Shown here: one piece after another, positions 25,238-33,760 of the stretch
Layout of the letters: the number at the start of each line of letters is the position of its first letter
Numbering within the stretch: the first letter of the stretch is position 1
DNA from: JBBSGD01 sp038254435
GTDB lineage: Bacteria > Actinomycetota > CADDZG01 > WHSQ01
Assembly: GCA_038254435.1 (NCBI GenBank)
Contig: JBBSGD010000001.1
Coordinates: 1-64,000 of the forward strand
Length of the DNA stretch: 64,000 nucleotides
Direction of reading: 5' to 3'
Position numbers and translations under genes: made by a program
Notes under the pieces: model-generated
Seen by the model: the letters and a program-made list of their open reading frames with translations, nothing else
Told to the model about the DNA's origin: nothing
The model's database searches: none

Positions 25238-26322
25238 GCACCGCTCCCTATGGCGATCAGCTCCGCCTTCGGGGCGCCTCCCAGCACCTCGGCTCCGCCG
25301 TCCGTAACGAGAACACAGTCTTCGATGCGGATGCCCCCTGAGCCCACGAGGTAGACGCCCGGCTCTACCGTCACGACGTCCCCTGCGCCCAGATCGTCCT
25401 CGGATGTCTCTCCCAGGCGAGGCGCTTCGTGGATGTCGAGGCCGACTCCGTGACCAAGGTTGTGACCAAAATGATCGGCGTGCCCGGCCTCGGCGATGAC
25501 GGCGCGCGCTGCGCCATCGACAACGCGGCCGGATGCGCCCGGGCCGAGTGCCTCGATGCCTGCCTTCTGGGCCGCCAGGACGGTGGCGTACTGCGCCTTC
25601 TGCTCCTGTGTCCCCGACCCGAGGACGACTGACCGAGTCAGATCCGAGCAATAGCCTTGCACCTGTGCGCCGAAGTCCATCAAGACCAGGTCGCCCGTGG
25701 CAAGGGGCCGGTCCGAGGCGGTGTGGTGGATGTGCGCAGACAGGGGACCGGAGCCGACTATGGGCTCGAACGAGGTCGCTTCGGCTCCCTGCGAGCGCAT
25801 GTGCACCTCGAGGTCGAGCGCTATGTCGCGCTCACGACGGCCGGGGGCCAGCCGGTCAAGGATCCACGAGAAGGCTTCGTCGGACAAGGCAATCGCCTGC
25901 CTGATGAGATCGACTTCGGCCGGCTCTTTGAAGCGGCGCAGGTCCTCTACCACGCCCTTGGTGGCCACCAGCTCGATGTCATCGAGATGCTCGGCGAGAT
26001 CGTCGCGCTCCGCCAGCGTGACCGACGACGCTTCGATCCCGAGCCGCTTGGCGGATTCCCCCTTTACCCGCTGCAGCAGCACGTCACGCAGCCGGTTCGG
26101 ATAAATGACTATCTCTGCCGATTTGACGAGGTCGGCAGCACGCGCCTCGTAGCGCGGGTCGCTGAAGAAGACTGCCCCATTGGAGCTAATGAGGAGCTGC
26201 CCGTTGGTGCCCGAAAAACCGGTCAGGTAACGCACGTTTGTGAGGTCGGTGACGAACAGCGCGTCTATTTCATTGTCGTCGAGCCCATCTATTACCCGTG
26301 CAAGACGTCCTTCGTAGTCCAT
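25234..26322 (-). CDS. pepP: Xaa-Pro aminopeptidase (M24 family)
   Basis: The 362-residue metallopeptidase removes N-terminal residues before proline. An N-terminal creatinase-like domain (DALFVTDLTNVRYLTGFSGT) precedes the pita-bread fold. Metal ligands are visible in VLMDFGAQVQGYCSDLTR (two Asp), FGHNLGHGVGLDIHE (His), VTVEPGVYL and GGIRIEDCVLV (Glu). The ATG at 26322 is supported by AAAGGAG five bases upstream and sits 17 bp after aroQ. It is coupled to efp, an arrangement common in Gram-positive bacteria. Confidence 0.93.
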   Translation of the reverse strand: MDYEGRLARVIDGLDDNEIDALFVTDLTNVRYLTGFSGTNGQLLISSNGAVFFSDPRYEARAADLVKSAEIVIYPNRLRDVLLQRVKGESAKRLGIEASSVTLAERDDLAEHLDDIELVATKGVVEDLRRFKEPAEVDLIRQAIALSDEAFSWILDRLAPGRRERDIALDLEVHMRSQGAEATSFEPIVGSGPLSAHIHHTASDRPLATGDLVLMDFGAQVQGYCSDLTRSVVLGSGTQEQKAQYATVLAAQKAGIEALGPGASGRVVDGAARAVIAEAGHADHFGHNLGHGVGLDIHEAPRLGETSEDDLGAGDVVTVEPGVYLVGSGGIRIEDCVLVTDGGAEVLGGAPKAELIAIGSGA

Positions 26323-26339
26323 CGCTTCTCCTTTGACCT

Positions 26340-26774
26340 CTAGCCTTCGAGCAACCCGTCGAGCGCTTTCAGCGCCAGCGCGTAGCTGCTCGCACCAAAC
26401 CCTGCAACGATTCCGGCGCAAGCCTCGGCCGTGACCGATTCGCGCCGCCACGGCTCGCGTGCGTGGATGTTTGACAAATGCACCTCGATCACGGGAAAAG
26501 GGACAGCGCGAATCGCGTCTGCGATTGCCCGGCTCGTGTGTGCGTAAGCCGCGGGATTGAGCAGCGCTCCGTCGACATCGCCGATCCCGTAATGGAGGAG
26601 CTCGATGATCTCGCCTTCCCGCGCGCTCTGATGAACATCGAGTTGGGCGCTGAGTGCAGCCGCCTCCGCAGCCAGCAGCTCGTCTACCTCCGTCAGCGTT
26701 ACCTTTCCGTACACGGATAGCTCGCGCGTGCCCAGCAGGTTGAGGTTTGGTCCATGTATCACCAGCGCCTTCAT
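26340..26774 (-). CDS. aroQ: 3-dehydroquinate dehydratase, type II
   Basis: The 144-residue enzyme catalyses the third shikimate step, turning 3-dehydroquinate into 3-dehydroshikimate. It carries IHGPNLNLLGTRELSVYG with the catalytic Tyr, the flexible-loop Arg region, NPAAYAHTSRAIADAI and VIEVHLSNIHAREPWR. Length is normal for the dodecameric type II family. Its ATG overlaps the end of aroKB (ATGA). Confidence 0.96.
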   Translation of the reverse strand: MKALVIHGPNLNLLGTRELSVYGKVTLTEVDELLAAEAAALSAQLDVHQSAREGEIIELLHYGIGDVDGALLNPAAYAHTSRAIADAIRAVPFPVIEVHLSNIHAREPWRRESVTAEACAGIVAGFGASSYALALKALDGLLEG

Positions 26775-28390
26775 TCGTTCATCCTTTCGATTGCGCGCAC
26801 GAGTGCCCCGCGTTGCACTCTCACTCCCACGTGGGCACGCCCCGGCTCGTCGAGAAGCACGAAGCGCTGGCCGTCCCGGTACTTCTTGTCGCGGGTGAGA
26901 GCATGCTCAAGTGAATCGAGGCTCACAGACAGACGCACCGGGAGCCCGAGGGCGCTCAGAACCTCGCGGTGCAAAGCTACCGAGGCCTCGTCCAGCTTGC
27001 CCATCTCGTGCGCAAGGTAAGCGGCAGCCATCATACCGAGCGCGACTGCCTCGCCGTGGCGGATGCCGCCGGCATAAGAAAGCGTTTGCTCGATTGCATG
27101 CCCCACCGTGTGACCGTAATTGAGAAGCTCCCTTTGCCCGTGCTCGCGCTCGTCCTGCACAACGATGCGGCCTTTGATCCGAACCGAACGAGTGACGATC
27201 TCGATGAGGACCTCCTCGTCGCGAGAAAAGATCGCCGCAGCCTTGCCGGCGACGAGATCAAGCAGCGAAGGGTCCGCTATGAACCCGTACTTCACGACCT
27301 CTGCAAGACCGCTGCGCAGCTCTGCCTCGGGCAAGCTCGCAAGAGCCTTGACGTCACACACAACCGCGCGCGGCTGGTGAATCGTCCCGATTTGATTCTT
27401 CGCCTCGGGGAGGTTGACTCCGTTCTTGCCGCCGATGGCGGCATCCACCTGACCGAGGAGCGTCGTCGGTACGTTGACCAGCCGCATGCCGCGCACGAAG
27501 GTCGAAGCGACGAAACCTGCGACGTCGGTGACGGCTCCTCCTCCGACGGCGATTACCAGGTCGCGACGCCGGGCCGGCTGCGCCGCAAGCTCGCCGTAGA
27601 GACGCTGCACGACGGGCAGAGTCTTGGCCTCCTCTCCGTCCGGGACGCACAGAAGGTGCGGAGCGAGTCCGGCTCGCTCGAGCGCCCCCCTCACCGTCGC
27701 GGCAAGGTCCTCGAGACCCGCCTGCGTGACGACGAACGCACTGCGAGCCCCGGCGAGCTCGGGTAGATGGCGGTCGAGCGCATCGAGAAGCCCGGAGCCG
27801 ACGACGATGGCGCAGGGCCCCGACGCGGGGCGCAGCACGATCTGCCTGGTGCCACCGTCATCGCCGGCGATGGCGTCCACCACCTCCTCGGCCGTGCGGC
27901 AATCGGTGTCCACTGTGGTGTCTGCCACGTCCTCGTAGGTGGTCGTGCGCGCCGCGTACAGAGCCGCCGGGTCCGAGCCGGCCAGCATGGGACGGCTTGC
28001 GGGATCGCCGATCCGGCGCAGTGCCTCGTGAAGGGACACGGCGAGGTGGACCACGCGCCGGCCGGCGAGAGCGGCGCGCGTGGTCCCATCCGTCAGCGCT
28101 CCTCCCCCCAGCGCTACTACACCCGTGGCGGCCCGCAGTGCCGCTCCGGCGGCGGCCCGCTCGCGCGTCCGCCAGCCCTTTTCCCCCTCGGTTGCGAAGA
28201 TGGCCTCGGCCCCCCGGCCAGCCAGCCTCGTGACTTCCTCGTCGACGTCGAGGAAGTGCACCCCCAGGCGCGCGGCTAGAAGGGCCCCCACCGTCGACTT
28301 GCCCGCGCCCATGAAGCCGACCAGAACCACCATGGCGGGCTCCGGGCGGGGCTCGGCGCCCACTGCCCCGGGATGGCTCTGCGCGCTCAT
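26771..28390 (-). CDS. aroKB: Shikimate kinase-3-dehydroquinate synthase fusion
   Basis: This 539-residue protein joins two shikimate enzymes. Residues ~20-180 are shikimate kinase: VLVGFMGAGKSTVGALLAAR (Walker A), FLDVDEEVTRLAGR and VVALGGGALTDGTTR. Residues ~185-535 are dehydroquinate synthase: CVPDGEEAKTLPVVQRLYGE, IAVGGGAVTDVAGFVASTF, VPTTLLGQVDAAIGGKNGVN, the metal-binding AEVVKYGFI and LLNYGHTVGHAIEQ. In most Actinomycetota aroK and aroB are separate adjacent genes; here no stop or frame change separates them. The two activities are steps 5 and 2 of the pathway and do not act in succession. Confidence 0.94.
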   Translation of the reverse strand: MSAQSHPGAVGAEPRPEPAMVVLVGFMGAGKSTVGALLAARLGVHFLDVDEEVTRLAGRGAEAIFATEGEKGWRTRERAAAGAALRAATGVVALGGGALTDGTTRAALAGRRVVHLAVSLHEALRRIGDPASRPMLAGSDPAALYAARTTTYEDVADTTVDTDCRTAEEVVDAIAGDDGGTRQIVLRPASGPCAIVVGSGLLDALDRHLPELAGARSAFVVTQAGLEDLAATVRGALERAGLAPHLLCVPDGEEAKTLPVVQRLYGELAAQPARRRDLVIAVGGGAVTDVAGFVASTFVRGMRLVNVPTTLLGQVDAAIGGKNGVNLPEAKNQIGTIHQPRAVVCDVKALASLPEAELRSGLAEVVKYGFIADPSLLDLVAGKAAAIFSRDEEVLIEIVTRSVRIKGRIVVQDEREHGQRELLNYGHTVGHAIEQTLSYAGGIRHGEAVALGMMAAAYLAHEMGKLDEASVALHREVLSALGLPVRLSVSLDSLEHALTRDKKYRDGQRFVLLDEPGRAHVGVRVQRGALVRAIERMNE

Positions 28391-29553
28391 CGTCCGCCGG
28401 CGCGCCCGGCTATGCGCTGCCGGTAGGCTCGAAGGGCGCGCTCGAAGTCGCTGAGCGTGTCGCCGCCGAAGCTCTCGAGCAGCGCGTCACCCAACACCAG
28501 GGCCACCACGGCCTCACACACCACGCCGGCCGCAGGGACTGCGCAGGTGTCGGTGCGCTCCTGAAACGCTTGAGCCCCTGCACCCGTTCTCATGTCGACG
28601 GTGCCTAGGCGCCGCTTCAGGGTCGAGAGCGGCTTCATCGCCGCACGCAAGACCAGCGGCTCACCGGTGGTCATCCCACCTTCGAGCCCCCCCGAACGGT
28701 TGGTAACGCGCCCGAGGCCCTGCTCGATCTCGTCGTGAGCGGCAGAGCCGCGCCGGGCCGAGCCGGAGAACCCGTCCCCTACCTCGACTCCCTTGATAGC
28801 GGGCACGGACATGAGCGCGCCGCCAAGCCGCCCATCCAGCTTGCGATCCCAGTGCACGTGCGAGCCGATGCCCGCCGGCAGACCCTCGCAGATCACCTCG
28901 ACTACGCCGCCGAGTGAATCGCCATCGGCCCCCGCGGCGTCGATCGCCGCGGCCATTGCCACAGAGGCTGCGGCATCGAAGCAGCGCACGGGGGATGCGT
29001 CCACGGCGGCAAGGTCACCAGGCCCGGGAGAGGGGGCATTCGGCGGCACCGCGCTGTCGCCGATGCGGATGACGTGGGAGATGACGCCCACCCCTGCGGC
29101 AGCCAGTAAGGACTTGGCCACCGAGCCGATAGCACAGCGCGCCGCCGTCTCGCGTGCGCTGGCGCGCTCGAGCACGTTGCGCGCATCGTCGAAGTCGTAC
29201 TTGAGCATCCCCGGCAGGTCAGCGTGGCCGGGCCTCGGCTTGGTGAGAGCGCGGCCCCCCGGAGCGCCTTCGATTGGCATCACGTGAGCCCACTTCTGCT
29301 CGTACTCGCTGTTGCGCACGAGGATGGCCACGGGACTTCCGAGCGTCACACCTGCCCGAACTCCGGCGAGGATGGTGAGCTCGTCGCGCTCGATCTTCAT
29401 GCGGGGCCCGCGCCCGTATCCGTGCCTTCGGCGCGCCAGCTCGCCTGCGATGGCCTCGCTCGACACGGGCACGCCGGCCGGCAGCCCCTCGAGAATCGCC
29501 ACCAGGGCTGGACCGTGGGACTCTCCTGCGGTGAGATAGCGGAGCCGGGTCAT
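28387..29553 (-). CDS. aroC: Chorismate synthase
   Basis: The 388-residue FMN-dependent enzyme makes chorismate from EPSP. It carries the signatures TAGESHGPALVAILEGLPAG, RRRHGYGRGPRMKIERDE, TKPRPGHADLPGMLKY and SGGLEGGMTTGEPLVLRAAM, and the C-terminal DTCAVPAAGVVCEAVVALVL. It heads the aroC-aroKB-aroQ-pepP-efp run, with an ATGA overlap to aroKB. The ATG at 29553 has AAGGAT upstream. Confidence 0.97.
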   Translation of the reverse strand: MTRLRYLTAGESHGPALVAILEGLPAGVPVSSEAIAGELARRRHGYGRGPRMKIERDELTILAGVRAGVTLGSPVAILVRNSEYEQKWAHVMPIEGAPGGRALTKPRPGHADLPGMLKYDFDDARNVLERASARETAARCAIGSVAKSLLAAAGVGVISHVIRIGDSAVPPNAPSPGPGDLAAVDASPVRCFDAAASVAMAAAIDAAGADGDSLGGVVEVICEGLPAGIGSHVHWDRKLDGRLGGALMSVPAIKGVEVGDGFSGSARRGSAAHDEIEQGLGRVTNRSGGLEGGMTTGEPLVLRAAMKPLSTLKRRLGTVDMRTGAGAQAFQERTDTCAVPAAGVVCEAVVALVLGDALLESFGGDTLSDFERALRAYRQRIAGRAGGR

Positions 29554-29571
29554 CGCTTCATCCTTGCACCG

Positions 29572-30069
29572 TCATTCCCCGATCTCGTCGCGCAGCGCGC
29601 CGAGCACCTCCAGCTCTATGCGATCCTTGGGCCTGCCCGATGCCCGCTTCATGCGGATCAAGTCCGCCAGCGCCGTGACCTGGACCTCGAGACCCTCGGC
29701 GATCTTCCAGCGTTCGGCGTTGGCAGTGAGGTCCTGGTAACCCCTCGTTCCCGCGGGCGTCCCGAGGCAGTCGAGCCCTCCGGCGGTGGTTTGCAGAGTG
29801 AAACGATCGCCGCCGGCAAGCGTTGCTGCATCCGCCACGAACGGTAGGCCGGGCGGCGCGCCTCTGGGGTAGGCGTCCACCTCGACGAGCGCCGCGCCCA
29901 GGCGCTCGAAGTTGGCCTCGGAGCGCTCGTAGCAGATGTCGAGGTCGTTGGTGACCGTGGGCGATCCGTGCAAGCGGGCTGCAATGCCGCCGATCACGAC
30001 GAAAGCCACCCCGTGACGCACGAGGGTCCGCAGCGCGCCCAGCGGATCGAAGCTAGCGGCGTCCGGCAT
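29572..30069 (-). CDS. MNT-like nucleotidyltransferase, possible toxin partner
   Basis: The 165-residue protein has the start of a nucleotidyltransferase fold: VVIGGIAARLHGSPTVTNDL followed by DICY, giving the GG..A..HG...T.DLD pattern of proteins that transfer AMP or nucleotides to RNA or protein. The third carboxylate would be in the strand around LEVQVTALADLI; the C-terminal helix has RMKRASGRPKDRIELE. It overlaps the upstream HTH gene by 17 bp. Such HTH/nucleotidyltransferase pairs often behave as toxin-antitoxin modules, but activity here is inference. Confidence 0.75.
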   Translation of the reverse strand: MPDAASFDPLGALRTLVRHGVAFVVIGGIAARLHGSPTVTNDLDICYERSEANFERLGAALVEVDAYPRGAPPGLPFVADAATLAGGDRFTLQTTAGGLDCLGTPAGTRGYQDLTANAERWKIAEGLEVQVTALADLIRMKRASGRPKDRIELEVLGALRDEIGE

Positions 30070-30364
30070 CGAAACGATCGAGGTTGGCGGCTTCCTGTGC
30101 TGCGCTCAACAATCGCTCGAGCGGTGACAACCGCAGCATCTGCCTTAGCGACGTGCGATCCACGCCGTCACCCAGGCGCGGGAGGACCTCGAGCGTGGCA
30201 CCGCAGGCCGCCAGCAACCGCTGCAGCGTGTCGACCCGCGGCGTTACCGCACCGCTCTCGACACGCGCGATAGCCGGCTGGGAGACGCCTGCTGCGGTCG
30301 CGAGCTCCCTCTGGGTTAGTCCGGCCCGGCGACGGGCTGCCAGGAGGGCAACGGCTGCCGTCAT
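30053..30364 (-). CDS. XRE-type HTH regulator, possible antitoxin
   Basis: The 103-residue protein is a Cro/C1-type DNA-binding domain at ~5-60: RRRAGLTQRELATAAGVSQP, AIARVESGAVTPRVDTLQRL. The C-terminal part, LRLSPLERLLSAAQEAANL, resembles the dimerisation tail found in actinobacterial regulators paired with nucleotidyltransferases. It overlaps the nucleotidyltransferase gene and has a palindrome over its own predicted promoter, pointing to autoregulation. Confidence 0.85.
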   Translation of the reverse strand: MTAAVALLAARRRAGLTQRELATAAGVSQPAIARVESGAVTPRVDTLQRLLAACGATLEVLPRLGDGVDRTSLRQMLRLSPLERLLSAAQEAANLDRFDAGRR

Positions 30365-30370
30365 ACGCTC

Positions 30371-30390
30371 ATGATAGCAAAGCTGTTATC
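30371..30390 (-). promoter_or_regulatory. Predicted leaderless promoter and operator of the HTH/nucleotidyltransferase pair
   Basis: A -10 box TATCAT (30376-30371) is only 6 nt from the HTH ATG, so the transcript would begin at or next to the start codon. An imperfect palindrome GATAGC-AAA-GCTGTTATC (30373-30390) overlaps it and is a good candidate autorepression site. No clear -35 box is seen. Confidence 0.5.
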
Positions 30391-30442
30391 GAAAGACGCC
30401 CCTAAGGCGGCAGCGCGCCCAGCAGAAGCGGGTGACGCCTCG

Positions 30443-30997
30443 TCAGCGGGTGGTGCCGTCGCCTTCGCACAGCTGGAAGGTCGAGGCGCCCTGCAGGATC
30501 GTGGCGCACGGCTGCCACACGTCGACCAGCGTGAAGGAATGGGCAAACCTCGTCCCCTCGAGGACGTCGTAGAGATGGCCGTCCACGCTGATCTTGGCCT
30601 GCTCGTCGCTGCCGTAGCCAAAGGCGTCGATGAGCTCTACCCGCTGAGGCCCGCTCGCGGGCCGGCTGCGAGCACGCTTGTGGTGGTGACGGCGCGTCGC
30701 TGTGACCGTGGGCTGGGACGATCCCGTCGGGGCCTGATCGACTCTGAAGGGATCCGTGCCCGGAGCCGGGCCCGTCCCCGCATGGGCGCGGCGCGGCACC
30801 GCGATGTGGGGCAGCCTGACCGACGCCGGTGCGGGATGGAGGACGGCGCGCGGGGCGGCCCGCCTTGCCCCCGGCGCCCCGAAGGAGTCAAAGAGCAGCC
30901 ACGCTCCGATTGGAATCACGAAGATGGTTCCCACCAGCAGGAGCGCCACGAGATTCGGCGTCCGTCGCCGCGGCCGTCTCTGAGGCCAGATGTCCAC
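30443..30997 (-). CDS. Membrane-anchored protein of the pilus cluster
   Basis: The 184-residue product has a basic N-terminus (RRPRRRT), one transmembrane helix (NLVALLLVGTIFVIPIGAWL) and a Pro/Arg/His-rich linker to a small C-terminal domain (VELIDAFGYGSDEQAKISVD, then GTRFAHSFTLVDVWQPCATI) with two Cys. It begins 4 nt after pilO. Position and topology suggest a PilP-like alignment subunit, but sequence similarity is not evident to me. The following gene begins 78 bp later and is unrelated, so this is the end of the pilus operon. Confidence 0.7.
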   Translation of the reverse strand: MDIWPQRRPRRRTPNLVALLLVGTIFVIPIGAWLLFDSFGAPGARRAAPRAVLHPAPASVRLPHIAVPRRAHAGTGPAPGTDPFRVDQAPTGSSQPTVTATRRHHHKRARSRPASGPQRVELIDAFGYGSDEQAKISVDGHLYDVLEGTRFAHSFTLVDVWQPCATILQGASTFQLCEGDGTTR

Positions 30998-31001
30998 CGG
31001 C

Positions 31002-31655
31002 TCAGCCGGAGGGGCTGGGGGTGGGGGTGGGGGCCACCGTGGTGCCGCTGGTGCCTGCGATCGGGGCTGCCCCCGGCGGCGGCTGGAAGAAGATGCGCAC
31101 GCCCAACTGCATGTTGATGGTCGCCGGGCCCGAGCTTGTCGCGCTGGTGCCCGTCGTGCCGGAGGTCGACTGCTGGCTTGCCATGGTCAGCGTGTCTACC
31201 CGCAGGGCTCGCTTGAAGTGGTAGATACGATTGACGAGGTCCTGGAGCGAGAAGTAGCTTCCGTCGGCCGCGATCGTGACGCCGACCTGGCCGAGCGAGG
31301 TCCCCTCAGGGGGAATGGCGGGCGCCGCGGGCGTGACCTGGACGAAGTCCACTCCCGCCTTGTCTGCCTCTTTTTGCACCTGGAGGATGAAGCCGGCGAT
31401 CTGGTCGTTGTCCGGCACCGCCCCGTTCAGCTTGGCGAGCTGATTGCGAAGCTGGGGGGCGTTGGCCTTGATGCTCTTGAGCTGCGCGAGCTGGGTGCTG
31501 AGCTGCTGCGTCGTAGCCTGCTCGGAATCCACCTGGGCACGCGCGTCCGAGAGACTTGTCTGGCGCGGTTTGAGGAAGAACAGAAAGAAGATCAAAAGCA
31601 CCACCACGACGCCGGCGATGGTCGCAATGAGCTGGGCGCGCGGGCTCAGGTTCAT
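31002..31655 (-). CDS. pilO: Type IV pilus inner-membrane alignment protein PilO
   Basis: The 217-residue protein has an N-terminal transmembrane helix (LIATIAGVVVVLLIFFLFFL), a coiled-coil region (SDARAQVDSEQATTQQLSTQ and following), and a ferredoxin-like periplasm-side domain (AGFILQVQKEADKAGVDFVQ; YFSLQDLVNRIYHFKRALRV). The tail is Pro/Thr/Ser-rich and probably disordered. It pairs with PilN in the alignment complex. Its ATG overlaps the pilN stop (ATGA). Confidence 0.85.
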   Translation of the reverse strand: MNLSPRAQLIATIAGVVVVLLIFFLFFLKPRQTSLSDARAQVDSEQATTQQLSTQLAQLKSIKANAPQLRNQLAKLNGAVPDNDQIAGFILQVQKEADKAGVDFVQVTPAAPAIPPEGTSLGQVGVTIAADGSYFSLQDLVNRIYHFKRALRVDTLTMASQQSTSGTTGTSATSSGPATINMQLGVRIFFQPPPGAAPIAGTSGTTVAPTPTPSPSG

Positions 31656-32323
31656 GGGCTCGTCTCCTGGAAGCGTCCGCTGAGGGACTCCTGAGTCAGC
31701 TCTACCGAGCTGTCGAACGAGATCAGGTTGGGGGTAGTGGTGCTCGTCGAGGTTGTGCTCGTCGATTGCCCCGACGTGGCGTCGTTCAAATAGATTGCCT
31801 GGAACCCGGGCACGGTCGCAAGGCGAACGAGTAGCTGCGCCACGTCGGGCATGGTCAGGCTCTGGCCCTGCACGTCGATCCGTCCCACCGGCGCGTTCTT
31901 GGCTACTCTCACCGGCGCCGTCTCGGTCCCGGTTGGCGTGGCGCCTTCCGCAGCTCCGGCCGACGCGGTGATTGTCGTGAGCTGAACGGAGCTCGGGATC
32001 ACCATGCCGAGCTCCGTCATGATCGACGGCCAGTCGACGTCGTTAGCCATGACGGTCTGAAGGTCCGCGGCCTTCTGCTGGACGTGTGTCTCGAGGTCCG
32101 CGTACTGCTGCAGTCCGCTGATCTCGGTCTGCAGACGCGTGTTCATGGCCTGGGCGGCCGCCAGGTCGTCGTTGGCCGAGGAGATCTGCGATCCCAAGTA
32201 CAGCCAGTAAACGATCAGCAGCAGGAGCAGCACGAGCCCGACGACGGCCACGAGCCCCACCGTCTGACGCTGGCGCCGGCGCTGCGCGTAACGGCCGGGC
32301 AGCAGATCTATGCGCCGCATCAT
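31652..32323 (-). CDS. pilN: Type IV pilus inner-membrane protein PilN
   Basis: The 223-residue protein begins with the conserved MRRIDLLPGRYAQRRRQRQ, corresponding to the INLLP motif that docks into PilM, then a transmembrane helix (VGLVAVVGLVLLLLLIVYWL) and a coiled coil. The C-terminal domain includes VDWPSIMTELGMVIPSSVQL. The tail has a Ser/Thr run (SGQSTSTTSTSTTTP). It overlaps pilM and pilO by ATGA junctions. Confidence 0.88.
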   Translation of the reverse strand: MMRRIDLLPGRYAQRRRQRQTVGLVAVVGLVLLLLLIVYWLYLGSQISSANDDLAAAQAMNTRLQTEISGLQQYADLETHVQQKAADLQTVMANDVDWPSIMTELGMVIPSSVQLTTITASAGAAEGATPTGTETAPVRVAKNAPVGRIDVQGQSLTMPDVAQLLVRLATVPGFQAIYLNDATSGQSTSTTSTSTTTPNLISFDSSVELTQESLSGRFQETSP

Positions 32324-33378
32324 GGCTTGCTCGCTCCCATGGAAAGTCCCACCGCCGCGGCGGCAACCGGGCCGACCTGCTCGACCTGTTGCTCGGTGAG
32401 CCCGGACTTGCCTATGTCGAGATCGCTCAGCGCGTCGCCTCGAGCCACTTCGACATCCAGCGTCTGCTCCAACCGTTCGAGGAGGCCGGGCACGAGCGCC
32501 CCCCCGCCGGTGACAACTACAGAGGCCAGGGGCTCACTCTCCTCCTGGCCCAGGAAGTAATCGAGGGACCCACGGATCTCCGCCACCAGTGAGTCGACGT
32601 GACGCTCGAGCAGGCGCTCGGCGCCTCTGACGGCCAGGCCGCGGGCGAGGTCGAGCTTGGCCGCCTCCGCCTCTTCGTAGGGCACGTCGAGCAGCGTCGC
32701 CAGCGCGTCGGTGGCGTCATCGCCGCCGAGCATGAGGATGCGCACGAAAGCCGGCTCGCCGCCGTGGTGAACCACGATGCTGGTGACCCCCGCGCCGACG
32801 TCGACGATCGCCTCGGCGCCCGGAAGCCCGCTTTCGCCTCGCGCCACGGGGCTTATCGCCCGGGTCGCAGCGAGCGGGGTGAGATCCACTCCCACCGGCT
32901 CCACGCCGGCAGCGGTGACGGCCGAGATGAAACCCTCGACCATGTCGGTGGCGGCGGCAATGACCAGCACCCGCATGAGGTGCCCGTGCTCGGTTTCGTA
33001 GTCCTGCAGGATGCGCACGTCGAGCTCTGCGTCCTCGATCGACATAGGGATGTGGTCGGCCACCTGGTACTGAACCGAGGCGCGGAACTCTTTCTCCTCC
33101 AGATAGGGCAGCTCGATTCGGCGGACGACGACGCGCTGGTTGGCGATGCCGAGAATGGCCCTCTTGGGGCCCAGCTTGGCTCGCTTCCACAGTTGGGCAA
33201 CGGCTTCCGACACCGGACCTGCGTTGCGCACCTCGCCGTCGACCACGGCTCCCGGCGACAGGGCCACCTGGGCGAAGCGCAGGAGCGAGCGCCCGCTCCG
33301 GCTCGAGGCCACCTGAGCCGCGCGCACGGCGCTGGTCCCGATGTCGAGCCCAACCGTTGGCCTGGTCCCCACCGCCAC
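32320..33378 (-). CDS. pilM: Type IV pilus assembly ATPase-like protein PilM
   Basis: The 352-residue cytoplasmic actin-like protein binds nucleotide and anchors the PilN tail. It shows VGLDIGTSAVRAAQV (phosphate 1), AIVDVGAGVTSIVVHHGG (phosphate 2) and VVVTGGGALVPGLLERLEQ (adenosine motif). The GTG start directly follows the TAG of the HTH gene, so pilM is part of an operon headed by that gene. Confidence 0.93.
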   Translation of the reverse strand: MAVGTRPTVGLDIGTSAVRAAQVASSRSGRSLLRFAQVALSPGAVVDGEVRNAGPVSEAVAQLWKRAKLGPKRAILGIANQRVVVRRIELPYLEEKEFRASVQYQVADHIPMSIEDAELDVRILQDYETEHGHLMRVLVIAAATDMVEGFISAVTAAGVEPVGVDLTPLAATRAISPVARGESGLPGAEAIVDVGAGVTSIVVHHGGEPAFVRILMLGGDDATDALATLLDVPYEEAEAAKLDLARGLAVRGAERLLERHVDSLVAEIRGSLDYFLGQEESEPLASVVVTGGGALVPGLLERLEQTLDVEVARGDALSDLDIGKSGLTEQQVEQVGPVAAAAVGLSMGASKP

Positions 33379-33582
33379 CTAGCGTCCCTCGTCGAGCTGC
33401 ACGGCGCGCGCGTCGAGGTACCGCTCTATGTCCCGGCCGCGGAGACGGTAGTTCTTTCCAACGCGGATGGCGGCCAGCTGACCCGATTTGATCAGCCGGT
33501 AGACAGTCATGTTGGACACCCGCATGAGCTTGGCCACCTCGCCCACGGTGAGGAGAGGCTCGTCGAACCTTCTGCCCTCCAT
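33379..33582 (-). CDS. Excisionase-like HTH protein (Rv0500A type)
   Basis: The 67-residue protein is a single winged-helix HTH_17 domain: LLTVGEVAKLMRVSNMTVYR, then LIKSGQLAAIRVGKNYRLRG. This closely resembles the small mycobacterial regulator Rv0500A rather than a phage excisionase; no integrase is nearby. The ATG at 33582 has GGAAGG upstream. It is cotranscribed with pilM-pilN-pilO, which suggests it controls or responds to pilus expression, but that is inference. A possible promoter TTGACC-17-TTGGAT lies upstream; the -10 is poor. Confidence 0.85.
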   Translation of the reverse strand: MEGRRFDEPLLTVGEVAKLMRVSNMTVYRLIKSGQLAAIRVGKNYRLRGRDIERYLDARAVQLDEGR

Positions 33583-33760
33583 AGTCGTCCCTTCCGGTAA
33601 TCTAATCGCGAGACTGCCGCAAGAGTCACACAATCCAACAGCCGTGCACAAGAGCGGTCAAGAATAGCCTTCGACGAAAGCGCGCCACGACTTGAGCCCG
33701 GACCCGGGGACGAGGACCGCCCGCAGAACACGAGGGCCCTGCCGGGCTCCGCTGCGAACC

